Assembly: GCA_934120395.1 (NCBI GenBank)
Contig: CAKOTZ010000009.1
Span: 1 to 64,000, forward strand
Origin: an uncultured Clostridia bacterium
GTDB lineage: Bacteria; Bacillota; Clostridia; TANB77; CAG-508
Direction: 5' to 3'
Length of the DNA: 64,000 bases
Part shown: positions 18,388 to 27,318 of the stretch, in pieces
How positions within the stretch are numbered: the stretch's first letter is position 1
Layout: each line of letters begins with the position of its first letter
Translations under genes and position numbers: made by a program
The notes under the pieces: model-generated
The model's database searches: none
What the model saw: the letters and a program-made list of their open reading frames with translations, nothing else
Told to the model about the DNA's origin: nothing

Positions 18388-18449
18388 TTAAACACCTCCT
18401 TTATCATTTTCCCTATTATATCAATAGCTAGTTCTCCTGACAAGCTGTT

Positions 18450-20162
18450 TTACATCTTTTCTGGCATTTCCATACCTAATAATTCAGCACCCTTTTTTAA
18501 TACAATGCTTGTAGCATATGTTAAAAATAATCTTGCATCTTGAACATTTTTTTCTTCAACAATTATCTTGTTTTCGTTATAAAAATTGCTATAACTCTTT
18601 GCAAGATCTAATAAGAATCTAGCTATAATTGATGGTTCATTCTTTTCAGCAGAGTTTATTACTACATCTGTAAAATCTGCTATTTTTTTAATAACTGCAA
18701 TAGATTCTTTATCTAGCAATACTTCTGTATTTATATCGCAATAACTTGGAATATATCCAGCCTTCTCAAGAACACTTTTTGTACGCACATAAATGTATTG
18801 AATGTATGGACCAGTTTCGCCATTAAAATTAAGTAATAAATCCCAATCAAAAATTTCATCTTTAATTCTAGAATTTGCCAAGTCATTGAAAATAATTGCA
18901 CCAACACCAACTTTTCTTGCAATTTCTTCCTTTCCTTCTAAATTAGGATTTTTTTCTTCCATGATTTTTTGTACTTTTTCAATTGATTCATTTAAAATAT
19001 CTTCTAAACATACTGAATTACCTTTACGAGAACCTATTTTTTGTCCATCTCTGCCTACAACTAAACCAAAAGGAACATGTTCACATTTTTTTGCATAATC
19101 TCCATATCCCATTAATTCTAGCACCTTAAAAATTTGTTTAAAATGTAATTGTTGCTCACTCCCAACAACATAAATAGCTTTTTCAAAATTATAACTTGCT
19201 ATTCTATCCTTCAATGCAGCTAAATCTCTGGTTGCATAAATTGTAGTCCCCGCAGAAGTGATAATAATGCATGGAGGCATTCCATATTCATCTAAATCAA
19301 CAACAAGCGCACCCTCGGACTCTTTTAATAAATTCTTTTCTTTTAACTCTTCAACAACAGACTCCATTTTATCATTATAATATGCTTCTCCATGGTAAGA
19401 ATCAAATGTTACGTTTAACAAATTATACGTCCTTTGGTAATTTTCTAAACTAATTTTACGTAAATGCTCCCAAGTTTTTCTAGTTTCTTTATCTCCATCT
19501 TCTAATTTTTTTAGCCATTTTTTTGCAAGTATTGTAAGTTCTGGGTTTTCCTTTTCTTCTTTGCTAAATCTTACATAAATTTTTAATATAATATTTATTT
19601 CTTCTTCTTTTTCAAAATCATACTCATCCTTCCATAATGAAAGTCCAGCCATTACCTTTCCAAACTGTACTCCCCAGTCTCCTAAGAAGTTAATACCAAC
19701 ACTATTATACCCTAAAAATTTATATATTTTGTAAAGTGATCCTCCTATTACAGTTGATCGTAAATGACCTATATGAAAAGGCTTTGCAATATTAGGTGAA
19801 GAGTAATCTATAACAACATTCTTTCCTTTTCCAATATTTATTTTGCCATAATTCTCTTTTTTTTCTCCTACTTCTCCCATAACATCCCTAACAAAGCTGT
19901 TCTTGTTTGTGAAGAAATTAAGATATCCACCAGCTACTTCGACTTTTTCTAAAACATCTTCATCAAGCTCAATTTTTTCTTTTAATTCTTGGGCAATTAC
20001 CGGAGGTGCCTTTCTTAACTCCTTTGCAAGTCTAAAACACGGAAATGCAAAATCTCCCATGTTACTATCTGGTGGTATTTCAATAAACTTTTTTAATTCA
20101 CTTAATTCAATATTTACATGCTTAGCAATTAATTCTGCTATTTTTTCTTTAAAATCTACCAT
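18450..20162 (-). CDS. argS: Arginyl-tRNA synthetase
   Basis: The 570-residue class I synthetase has the ArgS N-terminal Add-1 domain, the HIGH motif as PFHIGHLRST, a KMSKS-like loop GQKIGSRKGN, and the C-terminal DALR domain with the YATSIVLKKGAELLG region. It charges all tRNA-Arg. It is of interest here because it would charge any tRNA-Arg reading CGG; nothing in its length looks unusual. Confidence 0.97.
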   Translation of the reverse strand: MVDFKEKIAELIAKHVNIELSELKKFIEIPPDSNMGDFAFPCFRLAKELRKAPPVIAQELKEKIELDEDVLEKVEVAGGYLNFFTNKNSFVRDVMGEVGEKKENYGKINIGKGKNVVIDYSSPNIAKPFHIGHLRSTVIGGSLYKIYKFLGYNSVGINFLGDWGVQFGKVMAGLSLWKDEYDFEKEEEINIILKIYVRFSKEEKENPELTILAKKWLKKLEDGDKETRKTWEHLRKISLENYQRTYNLLNVTFDSYHGEAYYNDKMESVVEELKEKNLLKESEGALVVDLDEYGMPPCIIITSAGTTIYATRDLAALKDRIASYNFEKAIYVVGSEQQLHFKQIFKVLELMGYGDYAKKCEHVPFGLVVGRDGQKIGSRKGNSVCLEDILNESIEKVQKIMEEKNPNLEGKEEIARKVGVGAIIFNDLANSRIKDEIFDWDLLLNFNGETGPYIQYIYVRTKSVLEKAGYIPSYCDINTEVLLDKESIAVIKKIADFTDVVINSAEKNEPSIIARFLLDLAKSYSNFYNENKIIVEEKNVQDARLFLTYATSIVLKKGAELLGMEMPEKM

Positions 20163-20270
20163 TTATTTCTATCCCTTTCTAGCTAAAATACAACTTACAA
20201 TTTATCGCTATTATAGCAAATTTTGACTATTATTGCAATAGAAAACTTAGGCATTTTAAGTAACGATTTA

Positions 20271-20299
20271 TTGAAAAAACAGACATATTATGTTATACT
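20271..20299 (+). promoter_or_regulatory. Sigma-A promoter for gene at 20335
   Basis: TTGAAA (20271-20276), 17-base spacer, TATACT (20294-20299), followed by a GGAGGG site before the ATG at 20335. Confidence 0.7.
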
Positions 20300-20334
20300 T
20301 AACATAGTTTAAATTTTAAAGGAGGGTTTTTATA

Positions 20335-20841
20335 ATGAACCGGAATCAAACATTTAAAGTAAAGATTGTTAAAGTTTCTGACTATCGTAACAATCAAAGG
20401 TTACTTTCAGAATTTTTCCCGTCATCTTACAAACTTATTCGTCGGTCGTGTAACCTTTATCCAAAATCTTTTGTATGGTATTGGGAAAATATTTTGAATG
20501 GAAACAACCACGAAATGTGCTTAGCTTTAGTAAATGACAACATTGTCGGTGTTTCAATTCTAGAAAAATGTGAAGATAAGGAAAAAATTTGTGCTTTTAC
20601 TGTTGATGAAGATTGCTGTGATATGTGTGATAGCATTGCCGAAAAACTATTTTTGGCATCATTTGAATATTTGGGAACAACTACTCCATTAATTATAATT
20701 CCAGAGTACAAACTTCCAGAATTTGAATCCTTTGTTAAACAGTATGATTGGAAACAAACTCAAATTTTAGATCATGATTATGGTTACGGTTATTATCATT
20801 ATGTTCTCCACGAAATTGTGTTTAATGGCATTATTTCGTAA
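20335..20841 (+). CDS. Hypothetical protein, possibly N-acetyltransferase-like
   Basis: The 168-residue protein has a strong promoter, an AAAGGAGGG site and its own terminator. The pattern (CLALVNDNIVGVSILEKC followed by KICAFTVDEDC and a repeated helix) resembles GNAT acetyltransferases, but the acetyl-CoA loop is not convincing. Codon use is atypical (CGT, TCG, GTC). It has two in-frame CGG codons, at codon 3 (20341) and at 20443. If CGG always caused a +1 shift, the first would end the product after 8 residues, so here CGG must be read as Arg or the gene is silent. Confidence 0.65.
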   Translation: MNRNQTFKVKIVKVSDYRNNQRLLSEFFPSSYKLIRRSCNLYPKSFVWYWENILNGNNHEMCLALVNDNIVGVSILEKCEDKEKICAFTVDEDCCDMCDSIAEKLFLASFEYLGTTTPLIIIPEYKLPEFESFVKQYDWKQTQILDHDYGYGYYHYVLHEIVFNGIIS

Positions 20842-20846
20842 TAATC

Positions 20847-20882
20847 AAAAAAACTTACGAACAATTAGTCCGTAAGTTTTTT
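20847..20882 (+). terminator. Intrinsic terminator
   Basis: AAAAACTTACG pairs perfectly with CGTAAGTTTTT, directly after the stop of the gene at 20335. Confidence 0.85.
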
Positions 20883-20953
20883 CAAATTTTGGAGCGATTA
20901 CGGAGCAGGTATGCGAAAATTTTAAAAAATGTAATTGCTCACTTTTTATATAA

Positions 20954-21405
20954 AATGAAATTCCTTATTATGATAGTGATAAAAGACAAAACATAATTGA
21001 TGGAATCAAGAATGATTGGCAATATTATGATATTTTATCTTTTATTGAAGAAATTGTTATATGGTATAATAAATCTTTCTATCAAGATTTGACAGGAATA
21101 TTTAATGAATTATTTGAAATAGAATGTGTAGGATATAGATTTGTTAATATGCAAATAACTGATATAATTAATGATGAAGAAATAAAAGAAATAGAAGAAG
21201 CATTAAATACTAAATATTCTGCTTGTAGCGAAAGCATAAATAAGGCATTAAACTTGCTTTATAATAGAGATACCCCTCTGATTATTCAAATTCAGTTAAA
21301 GAATCTATTTCCGCAATTGAAGCTATATGCAACATTATATTAGGTACAAATAATGCTACTTTAGGTGAGGCATTAAAAAGTCTAGAAAAAAATGGATTTA
21401 TATGA
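20954..21405 (+). pseudogene. Remnant of an AbiJ/HEPN-type abortive-infection gene
   Basis: An open frame without a start runs from a stop at 20951 and encodes YDSDKRQNIIDGIKNDWQYYD and SFIEEIVIWYN, then after NRDTP shifts by two extra bases (CT near 21276-21279) into DYSNSVKESISAIEAIC and GTNNATLGEALKSLEKNGF. This pattern recalls the AbiJ-NTD4/HEPN proteins linked to phage abortive infection. The 5' end is missing, and the break is a +2 shift in a CTCT run, not a CGG. It looks genuinely decayed. Confidence 0.6.
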
Positions 21406-21603
21406 ATATTTTTCTATATTCTTTAATGCTTGTTCTTTATTAGCTATTGTTACATTTTTAGATATTAAATATTCAATTAGCTGTTCATTATTCTTATATT
21501 CCTTCAATGTTACCTCCAAATTATATAAAAAATGACTCAAGGCTTCGAAAGTTTCTTGAGTACCACTCAATATATTTATAACGTATTTTTTAGTAAGTTT
21601 CAA
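21382..21603 (-). CDS. Small hypothetical protein (doubtful)
   Basis: A 73-residue frame beginning at TTG with a poor binding site. The sequence is Lys/Asn/Glu-rich and helical (LSHFLYNLEVTLKEYKNNEQ). It overlaps the end of the AbiJ remnant on the other strand. It may be a fragment; no family recognised. Confidence 0.3.
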   Translation of the reverse strand: MKLTKKYVINILSGTQETFEALSHFLYNLEVTLKEYKNNEQLIEYLISKNVTIANKEQALKNIEKYSYKSIFF

Positions 21604-21668
21604 GAGATTTTCAGAAAAAACTGGAAATTTTATGTAAAATATGTTAAGATATAAATGTCAGTATTGTT

Positions 21669-21729
21669 TAGAAACCAATAAGTCAACAACTTGGAGGTTT
21701 CTAACCTCCAAGAAAATTTAAGGAGGTTA
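21669..21729 (+). promoter_or_regulatory. Leader with three mutually exclusive helices, one hiding the ribosome binding site
   Basis: Upstream of the gene at 21735 three helices compete: TAGAAACC (21669-21676) with GGTTTCTA (21696-21703); CTTGGAGGTT (21690-21699) with AACCTCCAAG (21703-21712, 3-base loop); and TAACCTCC (21702-21709) with the binding site GGAGGTTA (21722-21729). The last would block translation; the second frees the binding site; the first disrupts the second. This is the logic of a riboswitch, RNA thermometer or attenuator. The effector is unknown. Confidence 0.5.
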
Positions 21730-21734
21730 CACTT

Positions 21735-22160
21735 ATGAAAACTGAAAAAAAGCAATTTGGAAAGTACGATGGTGGTATATTAAAGGATCCTTCTTGCGTA
21801 ACCACTTGTACTGAACAGGAACTCTATTTTTACATCAATACCTTTGGAGGGATGATTTGGCGGTTAAATCATGATATGGCTGATGGTAGAATTGAAGAAA
21901 GATTAGACCTGACGCCTTATCAGTATGCACTTGAATACTGCGTTATGCATACTCCACGTTTTGGTGTAAAGATAGATGAACCTAAAGAAGGAGAACATGT
22001 CAAAGCCACTGATTCGTATTGGGCTTGGTTTCGTTGGTGGGATGAATATTTTCAGAGAACACTTACTAACGAAGAATACGTAGATTATCAGCGTAAAGCA
22101 GATAATGGAGAAGATATTTCTCAATTCCGCCCGACTGGCGATTGGCGTAGTAATGCATAA
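21735..22160 (+). CDS. Hypothetical protein, Trp/Tyr-rich
   Basis: The 141-residue soluble protein starts 5 bases after TAAGGAGGTTA. It is rich in Trp and Tyr (YWAWFRWWDEYF) with an acidic N-terminal half, and no family is recognised. Codon use is unlike the neighbours (CGG, CGT, CGC, CTG, GCC), suggesting recent transfer. An in-frame CGG (TGG-CGG-TTA, about residue 42) must be arginine. The competing-helix leader makes translational control likely. Its 3' end overlaps and apparently cut into the minus-strand frame at 22066. Confidence 0.65.
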   Translation: MKTEKKQFGKYDGGILKDPSCVTTCTEQELYFYINTFGGMIWRLNHDMADGRIEERLDLTPYQYALEYCVMHTPRFGVKIDEPKEGEHVKATDSYWAWFRWWDEYFQRTLTNEEYVDYQRKADNGEDISQFRPTGDWRSNA

Positions 22161-22428
22161 CTTGATTTTTTTCAGATAACTTTGTCATTTCTATAATTTT
22201 AGCCATTGCAAACATTATAAGAGGATACCTAGCAAAATTTACTAAAGTAGTTCTATATTCTATGTTATTCTCTTTTAATAAACTATCAAAATATTTATAC
22301 ATTTCAGGTTTATCATATTTTAGATTAGTACAGCTACTATCGCTCATACATATTGCAAGTCTTAGTTTATTTGTTAAGTCCATATCATTTATCATATCTA
22401 TTAAATATTTAACTTTGTTTGTTTTCAT
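22066..22428 (-). pseudogene. Truncated hypothetical gene
   Basis: The 120-codon frame begins MKTNKVKYLIDMINDMDLTN and reads as a helical soluble protein to about residue 90 (AKIIEMTKLSEKN). The rest lies inside the coding sequence of the gene at 21735 on the opposite strand and has no natural look. The gene at 21735 therefore probably replaced its 3' end. No family recognised. Confidence 0.4.
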
Positions 22429-22548
22429 TTTCTATTACATCCATATTAAAATCTTGTATCATTTTTCTTTCTATTCAATTCTTTTATGAAAATGGCTGAT
22501 AATACTATGCCAAAAGCCTTTGCTAACTAACACTTAAAATTCATCTTA

Positions 22549-22704
22549 TTATTTAATTGTCATACTTGCTGATAAAAAGAAAACTTCTAGTTTTATCTTT
22601 GGTTCACAATTACTAAAAGTGCAAGCCCATTCAATCTTAAAACGTAATTCTTTTTCTATTGTTATTTCTCTTTTAACTGTAGATATCATATCACAAAACC
22701 TCAT
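22549..22704 (-). CDS. Small ORF (51 aa), doubtful
   Basis: The frame MRFCDMISTVKREITIEKE... ends in LEVFFLSASMTIK with three cysteines, in the otherwise empty stretch 22429-22764. No ribosome binding site precedes it. It may be a fragment of a lost gene. Confidence 0.25.
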   Translation of the reverse strand: MRFCDMISTVKREITIEKELRFKIEWACTFSNCEPKIKLEVFFLSASMTIK

Positions 22705-22764
22705 TTTTTCAATATTTTGAGGCTATTCCTTACTTTTTTTACCAATATTGGTAGTTAGAGTAAA

Positions 22765-22790
22765 AAAATAAGCCGACTAAATCGACTTAT
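22765..22790 (-). terminator. Terminator of tRNA-Thr
   Basis: AAGTCGA/TCGGCTT hairpin (one G-T pair) with a following T-run on the minus strand, about 85 bases after the tRNA. Confidence 0.6.
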
Positions 22791-22874
22791 ATATTGTGAA
22801 ATGATATTCACTTTCTTGTTTTCTTTAAACTCACTTGTTGCAATACTTTCAAATGGTTCGACGAAAACGCATTT

Positions 22875-22950
22875 TGGAGCCCAAGGTCGGAATCGAACCG
22901 ACGACTTTCACCTTACCATGGTGCTACTCTACCAACTGAGTTACAAGGGC
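22875..22950 (-). tRNA. tRNA-Thr (GGT)
   Basis: On the minus strand the 76-base sequence begins GCCCTTG, closes with the matching acceptor arm and an encoded CCA, has a D arm (ACTC/GAGT), the anticodon loop ATGGTAA (anticodon GGT) and the T arm GTCGGTTCGATTCCGAC. The anticodon-stem end has one mismatched pair (G-A). It is a single tRNA, not a cluster. Confidence 0.93.
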
Positions 22951-22995
22951 ATATACTTGCCATACATTTTATTAGTATAGCAATAATTTATATCA

Positions 22996-23628
22996 TTATT
23001 CCTGTAAGATATTTTTAATAGCTTTTTTTCTAATTCTTTGAATAGCGTTATCAACCGACTTAACAGGTGTATCGAGTTTTTCAGCAATTTTAACGTAACT
23101 TTCACCTTTAGCATAGCGTTGTAACACTTCTTTCTCAAATCCACTTAAATTTTCTTCAATTTTTTTTTCTACCGTTTGGTAATACTCTTTTTTGGTAATA
23201 GTATCTAGTGGATCTTCTGTCACTTTAGAATTTAGCACATCAATTAAAGCTGTATCATCTTCATCATATGCATTTGCATTTAAAGATAAATATGAATTTA
23301 AAGGCATGTGCTTTTGTCTGTTGGAGGTTTTTATCGCAGTAATAAGTTGTCTCTCAATACATAAATTTGCAAAAGTTTTAAAAGAATTTTGTTTCTCAAT
23401 ATTGTATGATTTGATTGCCTTATATAAGCCAATCATTCCTTCCTGAAAAATATCTTCTTTTTCTGCACCAATTATAAAATACTTGCTTACCTTCATATTA
23501 ACAAGTTCTTTATATTTGTTAATAAGCCTTTCAAGAGCATTATTATCACCTTTTTGAATTAATTTCAACAATTCTTCGTCATTTGTGGATTCATCATTTG
23601 AATAAAAAGATGCTTTATTCTTAGTCAT
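22996..23628 (-). CDS. sigH: RNA polymerase sigma factor SigH (Spo0H)
   Basis: The 210-residue protein has sigma-70 region 2 (EDIFQEGMIGLYKAIKSYN, FKTFANLCIERQLITAIKTSNRQKH) and region 4 with the helix-turn-helix SYVKIAEKLDTPVKSVDNAIQRIRKK. Length and sequence fit SigH, which turns on early sporulation genes (spo0A, spoIIA operon). Only a tRNA follows. This places the cell among spore formers, with SpoVS, GerW and SpoVFB. Confidence 0.93.
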   Translation of the reverse strand: MTKNKASFYSNDESTNDEELLKLIQKGDNNALERLINKYKELVNMKVSKYFIIGAEKEDIFQEGMIGLYKAIKSYNIEKQNSFKTFANLCIERQLITAIKTSNRQKHMPLNSYLSLNANAYDEDDTALIDVLNSKVTEDPLDTITKKEYYQTVEKKIEENLSGFEKEVLQRYAKGESYVKIAEKLDTPVKSVDNAIQRIRKKAIKNILQE

Positions 23629-23715
23629 TTATGCTTTAGTACCTCCTACCCACATTTTGCTAATATTGACATTATAAGTTAACAAAACCTATAATGTCAA
23701 TACATTTCTTATATT

Positions 23716-24894
23716 TTACTTCAAAATTTCATTTTTAAAACTTTTTCCGCTTTTTAAAGCAGGTAAATTTAATATGTCCAAAATTGTCGCAGAGATATCA
23801 GCAAATGTTTCTCTTGTTCCAATATTCACATTTGCTTTTACATCAAAGCCATACACTAAAATTGGAATATGTTCGCGAGAATGATCTGTACTTGGTGTGC
23901 TTGGGTCACAGCCATGGTCTGCAGTAATAATTAAAATATCAGTTTCTTTCATGTTTCCAAGTATTTCTGGCAAGAATTGGTCAAGCTCCTCTAAAGCTTT
24001 TGCATAACCATCAATATTGTTTCTATGACCATATAACATATCAAAATCTACTAAATTAGTAAAAATTAATCCCTCGGTATCTTCCTTAATATGTTCTACA
24101 GTTTTACGAAGTCCATCCATATTACCTTCTGTGTGTTCTCCACGTGTAATTCCTCTCATAGAAAACAAATCTAGTATTTTTCCAACACCTATTACCTCTT
24201 TATTGTTTTCAGTTATAACATCTAACATAGTTTTTCCAAAAGTCTTAGACTCATAATCCCTTCGATTGTATGTTCTAACAAAATTATCTCTATTTTCGCC
24301 AACAAAAGGTCTAGCTATAACAGTTCCTACATTATATTTTGGTTTTTCAATTATACTTCCTGCAATTTCACATATTTCGTATAATTTTTCTACAGAAATT
24401 ATATCCTCATGTGCAGCAATTTGAAAAACACTATCTGCTGAGGTGTATACTATAGGATATCCTGTTCTTAAATGTTCTTCTCCATATTCCTTTAATAATT
24501 CAGTTCCAGAACCTTTCTTATTACATAAAACACCCTTTAATCCAGTTTTCTCCATAAATTCTTTAATTAAATCTTCAGGGAAGCCATTTGGGTATGTTGT
24601 AAATGGCTTTTCTGTAATATATCCAGCAATTTCCCAATGACCAACTGGACTATTTTTTCCTTTTGATTGTTCTTTTGCTTTTCCAAAAGAAGCAATTGGA
24701 CTTTCTTCTTTTTCATCAAATCCAATTCCATCAATATTATATAATCCTAATTTTTTCAAATTTGGAACATTTAGCTTTGCATTCTGGTATATATGTCCTA
24801 AAGTGTTACTTCCAACGTCTCCATAATTGTTAGCATCTGGAGTTTCTCCAACTCCAAAGCTATCCAAAACCATTACAATAGCACGCTTAATCAT
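23716..24894 (-). CDS. deoB: Phosphopentomutase
   Basis: The 392-residue alkaline-phosphatase-superfamily enzyme shows VLDSFGVGETPDANNYGDVGSNTLGH (metal ligands and catalytic Thr region), KGKNSPVGHWE, and the C-terminal DHGCDPSTPSTDHSREHIP with the remaining metal ligands. It interconverts ribose or deoxyribose 1- and 5-phosphates in nucleoside salvage. It is preceded by a large coiled-coil protein gene, 11 bases away. Confidence 0.97.
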   Translation of the reverse strand: MIKRAIVMVLDSFGVGETPDANNYGDVGSNTLGHIYQNAKLNVPNLKKLGLYNIDGIGFDEKEESPIASFGKAKEQSKGKNSPVGHWEIAGYITEKPFTTYPNGFPEDLIKEFMEKTGLKGVLCNKKGSGTELLKEYGEEHLRTGYPIVYTSADSVFQIAAHEDIISVEKLYEICEIAGSIIEKPKYNVGTVIARPFVGENRDNFVRTYNRRDYESKTFGKTMLDVITENNKEVIGVGKILDLFSMRGITRGEHTEGNMDGLRKTVEHIKEDTEGLIFTNLVDFDMLYGHRNNIDGYAKALEELDQFLPEILGNMKETDILIITADHGCDPSTPSTDHSREHIPILVYGFDVKANVNIGTRETFADISATILDILNLPALKSGKSFKNEILK

Positions 24895-24905
24895 AATATC
24901 CTCCT

Positions 24906-27230
24906 CTATTTTTTTAATTTTAACTCATATTCACATAACATAATTGTCTTAACATTTGGAGTATCAATAACTTCATTTTCAGTGAAATCCTCACACATTC
25001 TAAAAGTAAACATATTCTTGGGTGAAAACTCAAATCTGGAAGCATCAATTGCCACCTTATCTGATACATTCATTCCTAAAGGTAATGTTTCATTAAAATT
25101 ATCATAATAGATAATATTTGTATAATATAGCAATGGCATACCTTCTTTTAATTCCAACTTATACAAATTAATCTTATCTGATACAATATTTTCAACCTGC
25201 TCTAGTGCTTTATCTGGTATTATATGATAAATACTAAATCCCTTTTTATCTATCATTTCTTCATTTGATGTTGCAATATATATTGGCATATCATAACTTG
25301 TTGATATTTTTTCCATATTTTCACTAACTAATTGTTCTGCTTTTTCTAGCCTAGCCTTAAATTCTTCAACATCCGTATTTTTACTTATATTTAATATCTT
25401 TAACATGTTTTTCTCAGCTTCTCTATGTTTTTTATTAGCTAAAATACTTATACGATTTGAATTATCCGATATACTTCCAAAAATATCGAATTCTTCTATC
25501 TTGAAAAATTGTTGTTGCTCCTTTGCTACATCTTTTAAATTATTTAAAATTTCTCTTAATCTATCGAAATCAATTTCTATACTATTTTTAAGCATATTTA
25601 TACTTTCTAGCACTTCTGTATCAAGTAAAAATATACTATCATGCCCCTCTTTAGTAATAGTCTTCCTCTGCAATTTATCCATTTGTATTCCTAAATCTAA
25701 TAAATCTAGGTTATAATCGAATACTTTCTTTAGGCTAGCACTATTTTCATTTTTTTCTTGTATAGACCCCTCTTCCATAGCTTGCAATTCATCTTTATTA
25801 ACAAATTTCCAAAATTCAAAAATACTCTTTTTATGATTATCAATCTCTTCTATGTATTTTGTTGCATTTTCGATTTTTTTATCTACGTTTTTTATTTTTA
25901 ATTCTAATGCATGAATATCTGACTTCATATTTTTAATATATGTTGTTTCTTTATCAAGTTTTGCATACAAAGTAATAATATCCTCAATAGTATGATATTC
26001 ACTGAACTCATTATCTGTTTCACTTTTTGTTACACGAACAATACTTTCACTATTTGATTTATCTTGTTCATCATTTTCATCTTTTATATCGCTAATATCT
26101 TTTTTCTTTTTAAACTTTAAAAACAACTTTATTTTGCCAAAAAAGGTCTTTTTATATTCTAGATACATAGCAATTTCTTTCTGCTTATTAAGATACTCTA
26201 AGTCTTTCATTGCAGATGTTTGTTTTAGTTCATCTAAATGTTTTTCTAATCCGCCAACATTTTGTTTTTCATTATCTATCTTTTCTTGTATTTTAGCATA
26301 TTCTCTGTTAATAAACTCTGTCAAATTTGAAGAATCAATCTTTTCAAGTTCATGATAAAGTTCTAATTCACATTCTTCATTAATTAACGTATCAAATTTA
26401 TAATGAAAAGATAATTCAGTTTGCAATATAAATAATGCCTTAAGTTCTTTATAATATTTCATTGCTTCCTCTTTTGAATTTAAGACAATTTTATATCCAC
26501 TAGTAATAGTTTTATATACATTGGTGTTTCCTATAATTTCTAATTTTGCATTACCTTCTTTGTCATACACTTCATAAATATTCGGCCAGTTTTTAGTAAA
26601 TAACCATAAGTAATTTTCTAAATCCGCTATTTCAGATTTTTTTAAATACTCTCCTGAATAATTTAATGAATTGATTGGCACATAAATTTGTTTTTCCTTT
26701 TTCTTCCTACTTTTTTGATATTTTATTTGCTCCTTCAAAATATAGAAAAATCCATTATAATCGTAATCTTCGCTTGTTACAAGCATAAAATATTTTTTTG
26801 TTATTTCGGAATAATAAATTTGCCAAGCATAATCCTTATCATACTGTATTGCAAATGGTGGCTTTTCGATAAATTCCTCTTGCTTTTTTTCAATTTTTTC
26901 AACTTCTTCTATAGATACAAGATTTATCATTTTTAAAAATGTAGCATATTCCTCTATATTATTTGGATCTAAATAGGCTGATAAGGGCTTAGCTAAACTA
27001 TATTTCTCTTTAATATCAGTTAATCTATTAGTTGGTGATATTAAAATTTGTATCTCGTTTATTGGTATATATTTAAACACCCTATGTTCATTATCGCTAA
27101 ATGAACTGGAAGTAGTAAATTCTAAAGGCTCAAAATCCATTAAAAATTTAGGCACCTTCTCTAAATTTAAGCCAATAAAATCTAGTTTTTCTTTAAAATT
27201 ACTTTTATCAATATTAATACTTTTAGGCAT
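24906..27230 (-). CDS. Large coiled-coil hypothetical protein (774 aa)
   Basis: I chose the ATG at 27230 with GGGAG upstream; a longer frame has none. The protein has an N-terminal domain with IPINEIQILISPTNR and WQIYYSEITKKYFMLVTSEDYDYNG, a long coiled coil (about residues 330-480 and 540-640), a basic KIKLFLKFKKKKD patch and a C-terminal beta domain (ASRFEFSPKNMFTFRMCEDFTENE). No transmembrane segment. The family is unknown to me. It sits upstream of deoB; both could be co-transcribed. Confidence 0.7.
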   Translation of the reverse strand: MPKSINIDKSNFKEKLDFIGLNLEKVPKFLMDFEPLEFTTSSSFSDNEHRVFKYIPINEIQILISPTNRLTDIKEKYSLAKPLSAYLDPNNIEEYATFLKMINLVSIEEVEKIEKKQEEFIEKPPFAIQYDKDYAWQIYYSEITKKYFMLVTSEDYDYNGFFYILKEQIKYQKSRKKKEKQIYVPINSLNYSGEYLKKSEIADLENYLWLFTKNWPNIYEVYDKEGNAKLEIIGNTNVYKTITSGYKIVLNSKEEAMKYYKELKALFILQTELSFHYKFDTLINEECELELYHELEKIDSSNLTEFINREYAKIQEKIDNEKQNVGGLEKHLDELKQTSAMKDLEYLNKQKEIAMYLEYKKTFFGKIKLFLKFKKKKDISDIKDENDEQDKSNSESIVRVTKSETDNEFSEYHTIEDIITLYAKLDKETTYIKNMKSDIHALELKIKNVDKKIENATKYIEEIDNHKKSIFEFWKFVNKDELQAMEEGSIQEKNENSASLKKVFDYNLDLLDLGIQMDKLQRKTITKEGHDSIFLLDTEVLESINMLKNSIEIDFDRLREILNNLKDVAKEQQQFFKIEEFDIFGSISDNSNRISILANKKHREAEKNMLKILNISKNTDVEEFKARLEKAEQLVSENMEKISTSYDMPIYIATSNEEMIDKKGFSIYHIIPDKALEQVENIVSDKINLYKLELKEGMPLLYYTNIIYYDNFNETLPLGMNVSDKVAIDASRFEFSPKNMFTFRMCEDFTENEVIDTPNVKTIMLCEYELKLKK

Positions 27231-27290
27231 GATTTTCTCCCTCTCTTTATTAGACCTTAGTATATCACAAATTTTTTGTCGATTCAAGCA

Positions 27291-27318
27291 AAAAAAGATA
27301 GACTTTAAGTCTACCTTT
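27291..27318 (-). terminator. Terminator after gerW
   Basis: TAGACTT/AAGTCTA hairpin with a T-run on the minus strand, immediately after the gerW stop. Confidence 0.65.

Noticed and set aside
20335..20400. CGG shift at codon 3 of the gene at 20335
   Set aside because: Skipping the C gives a stop after 8 codons, whereas the in-frame reading is open for 168 codons with good promoter, binding site and terminator.
21269..21282. AbiJ-like break as another CGG frameshift
   Set aside because: There is no CGG; two extra bases (CT) occur in a CTCT run, and the gene also lacks its start.
24443..24640. Plus-strand frames inside minus-strand genes (for example within deoB, rny, typA, pnp)
   Set aside because: They have no binding sites, unnatural composition and lie opposite well-supported genes, so they are chance frames.
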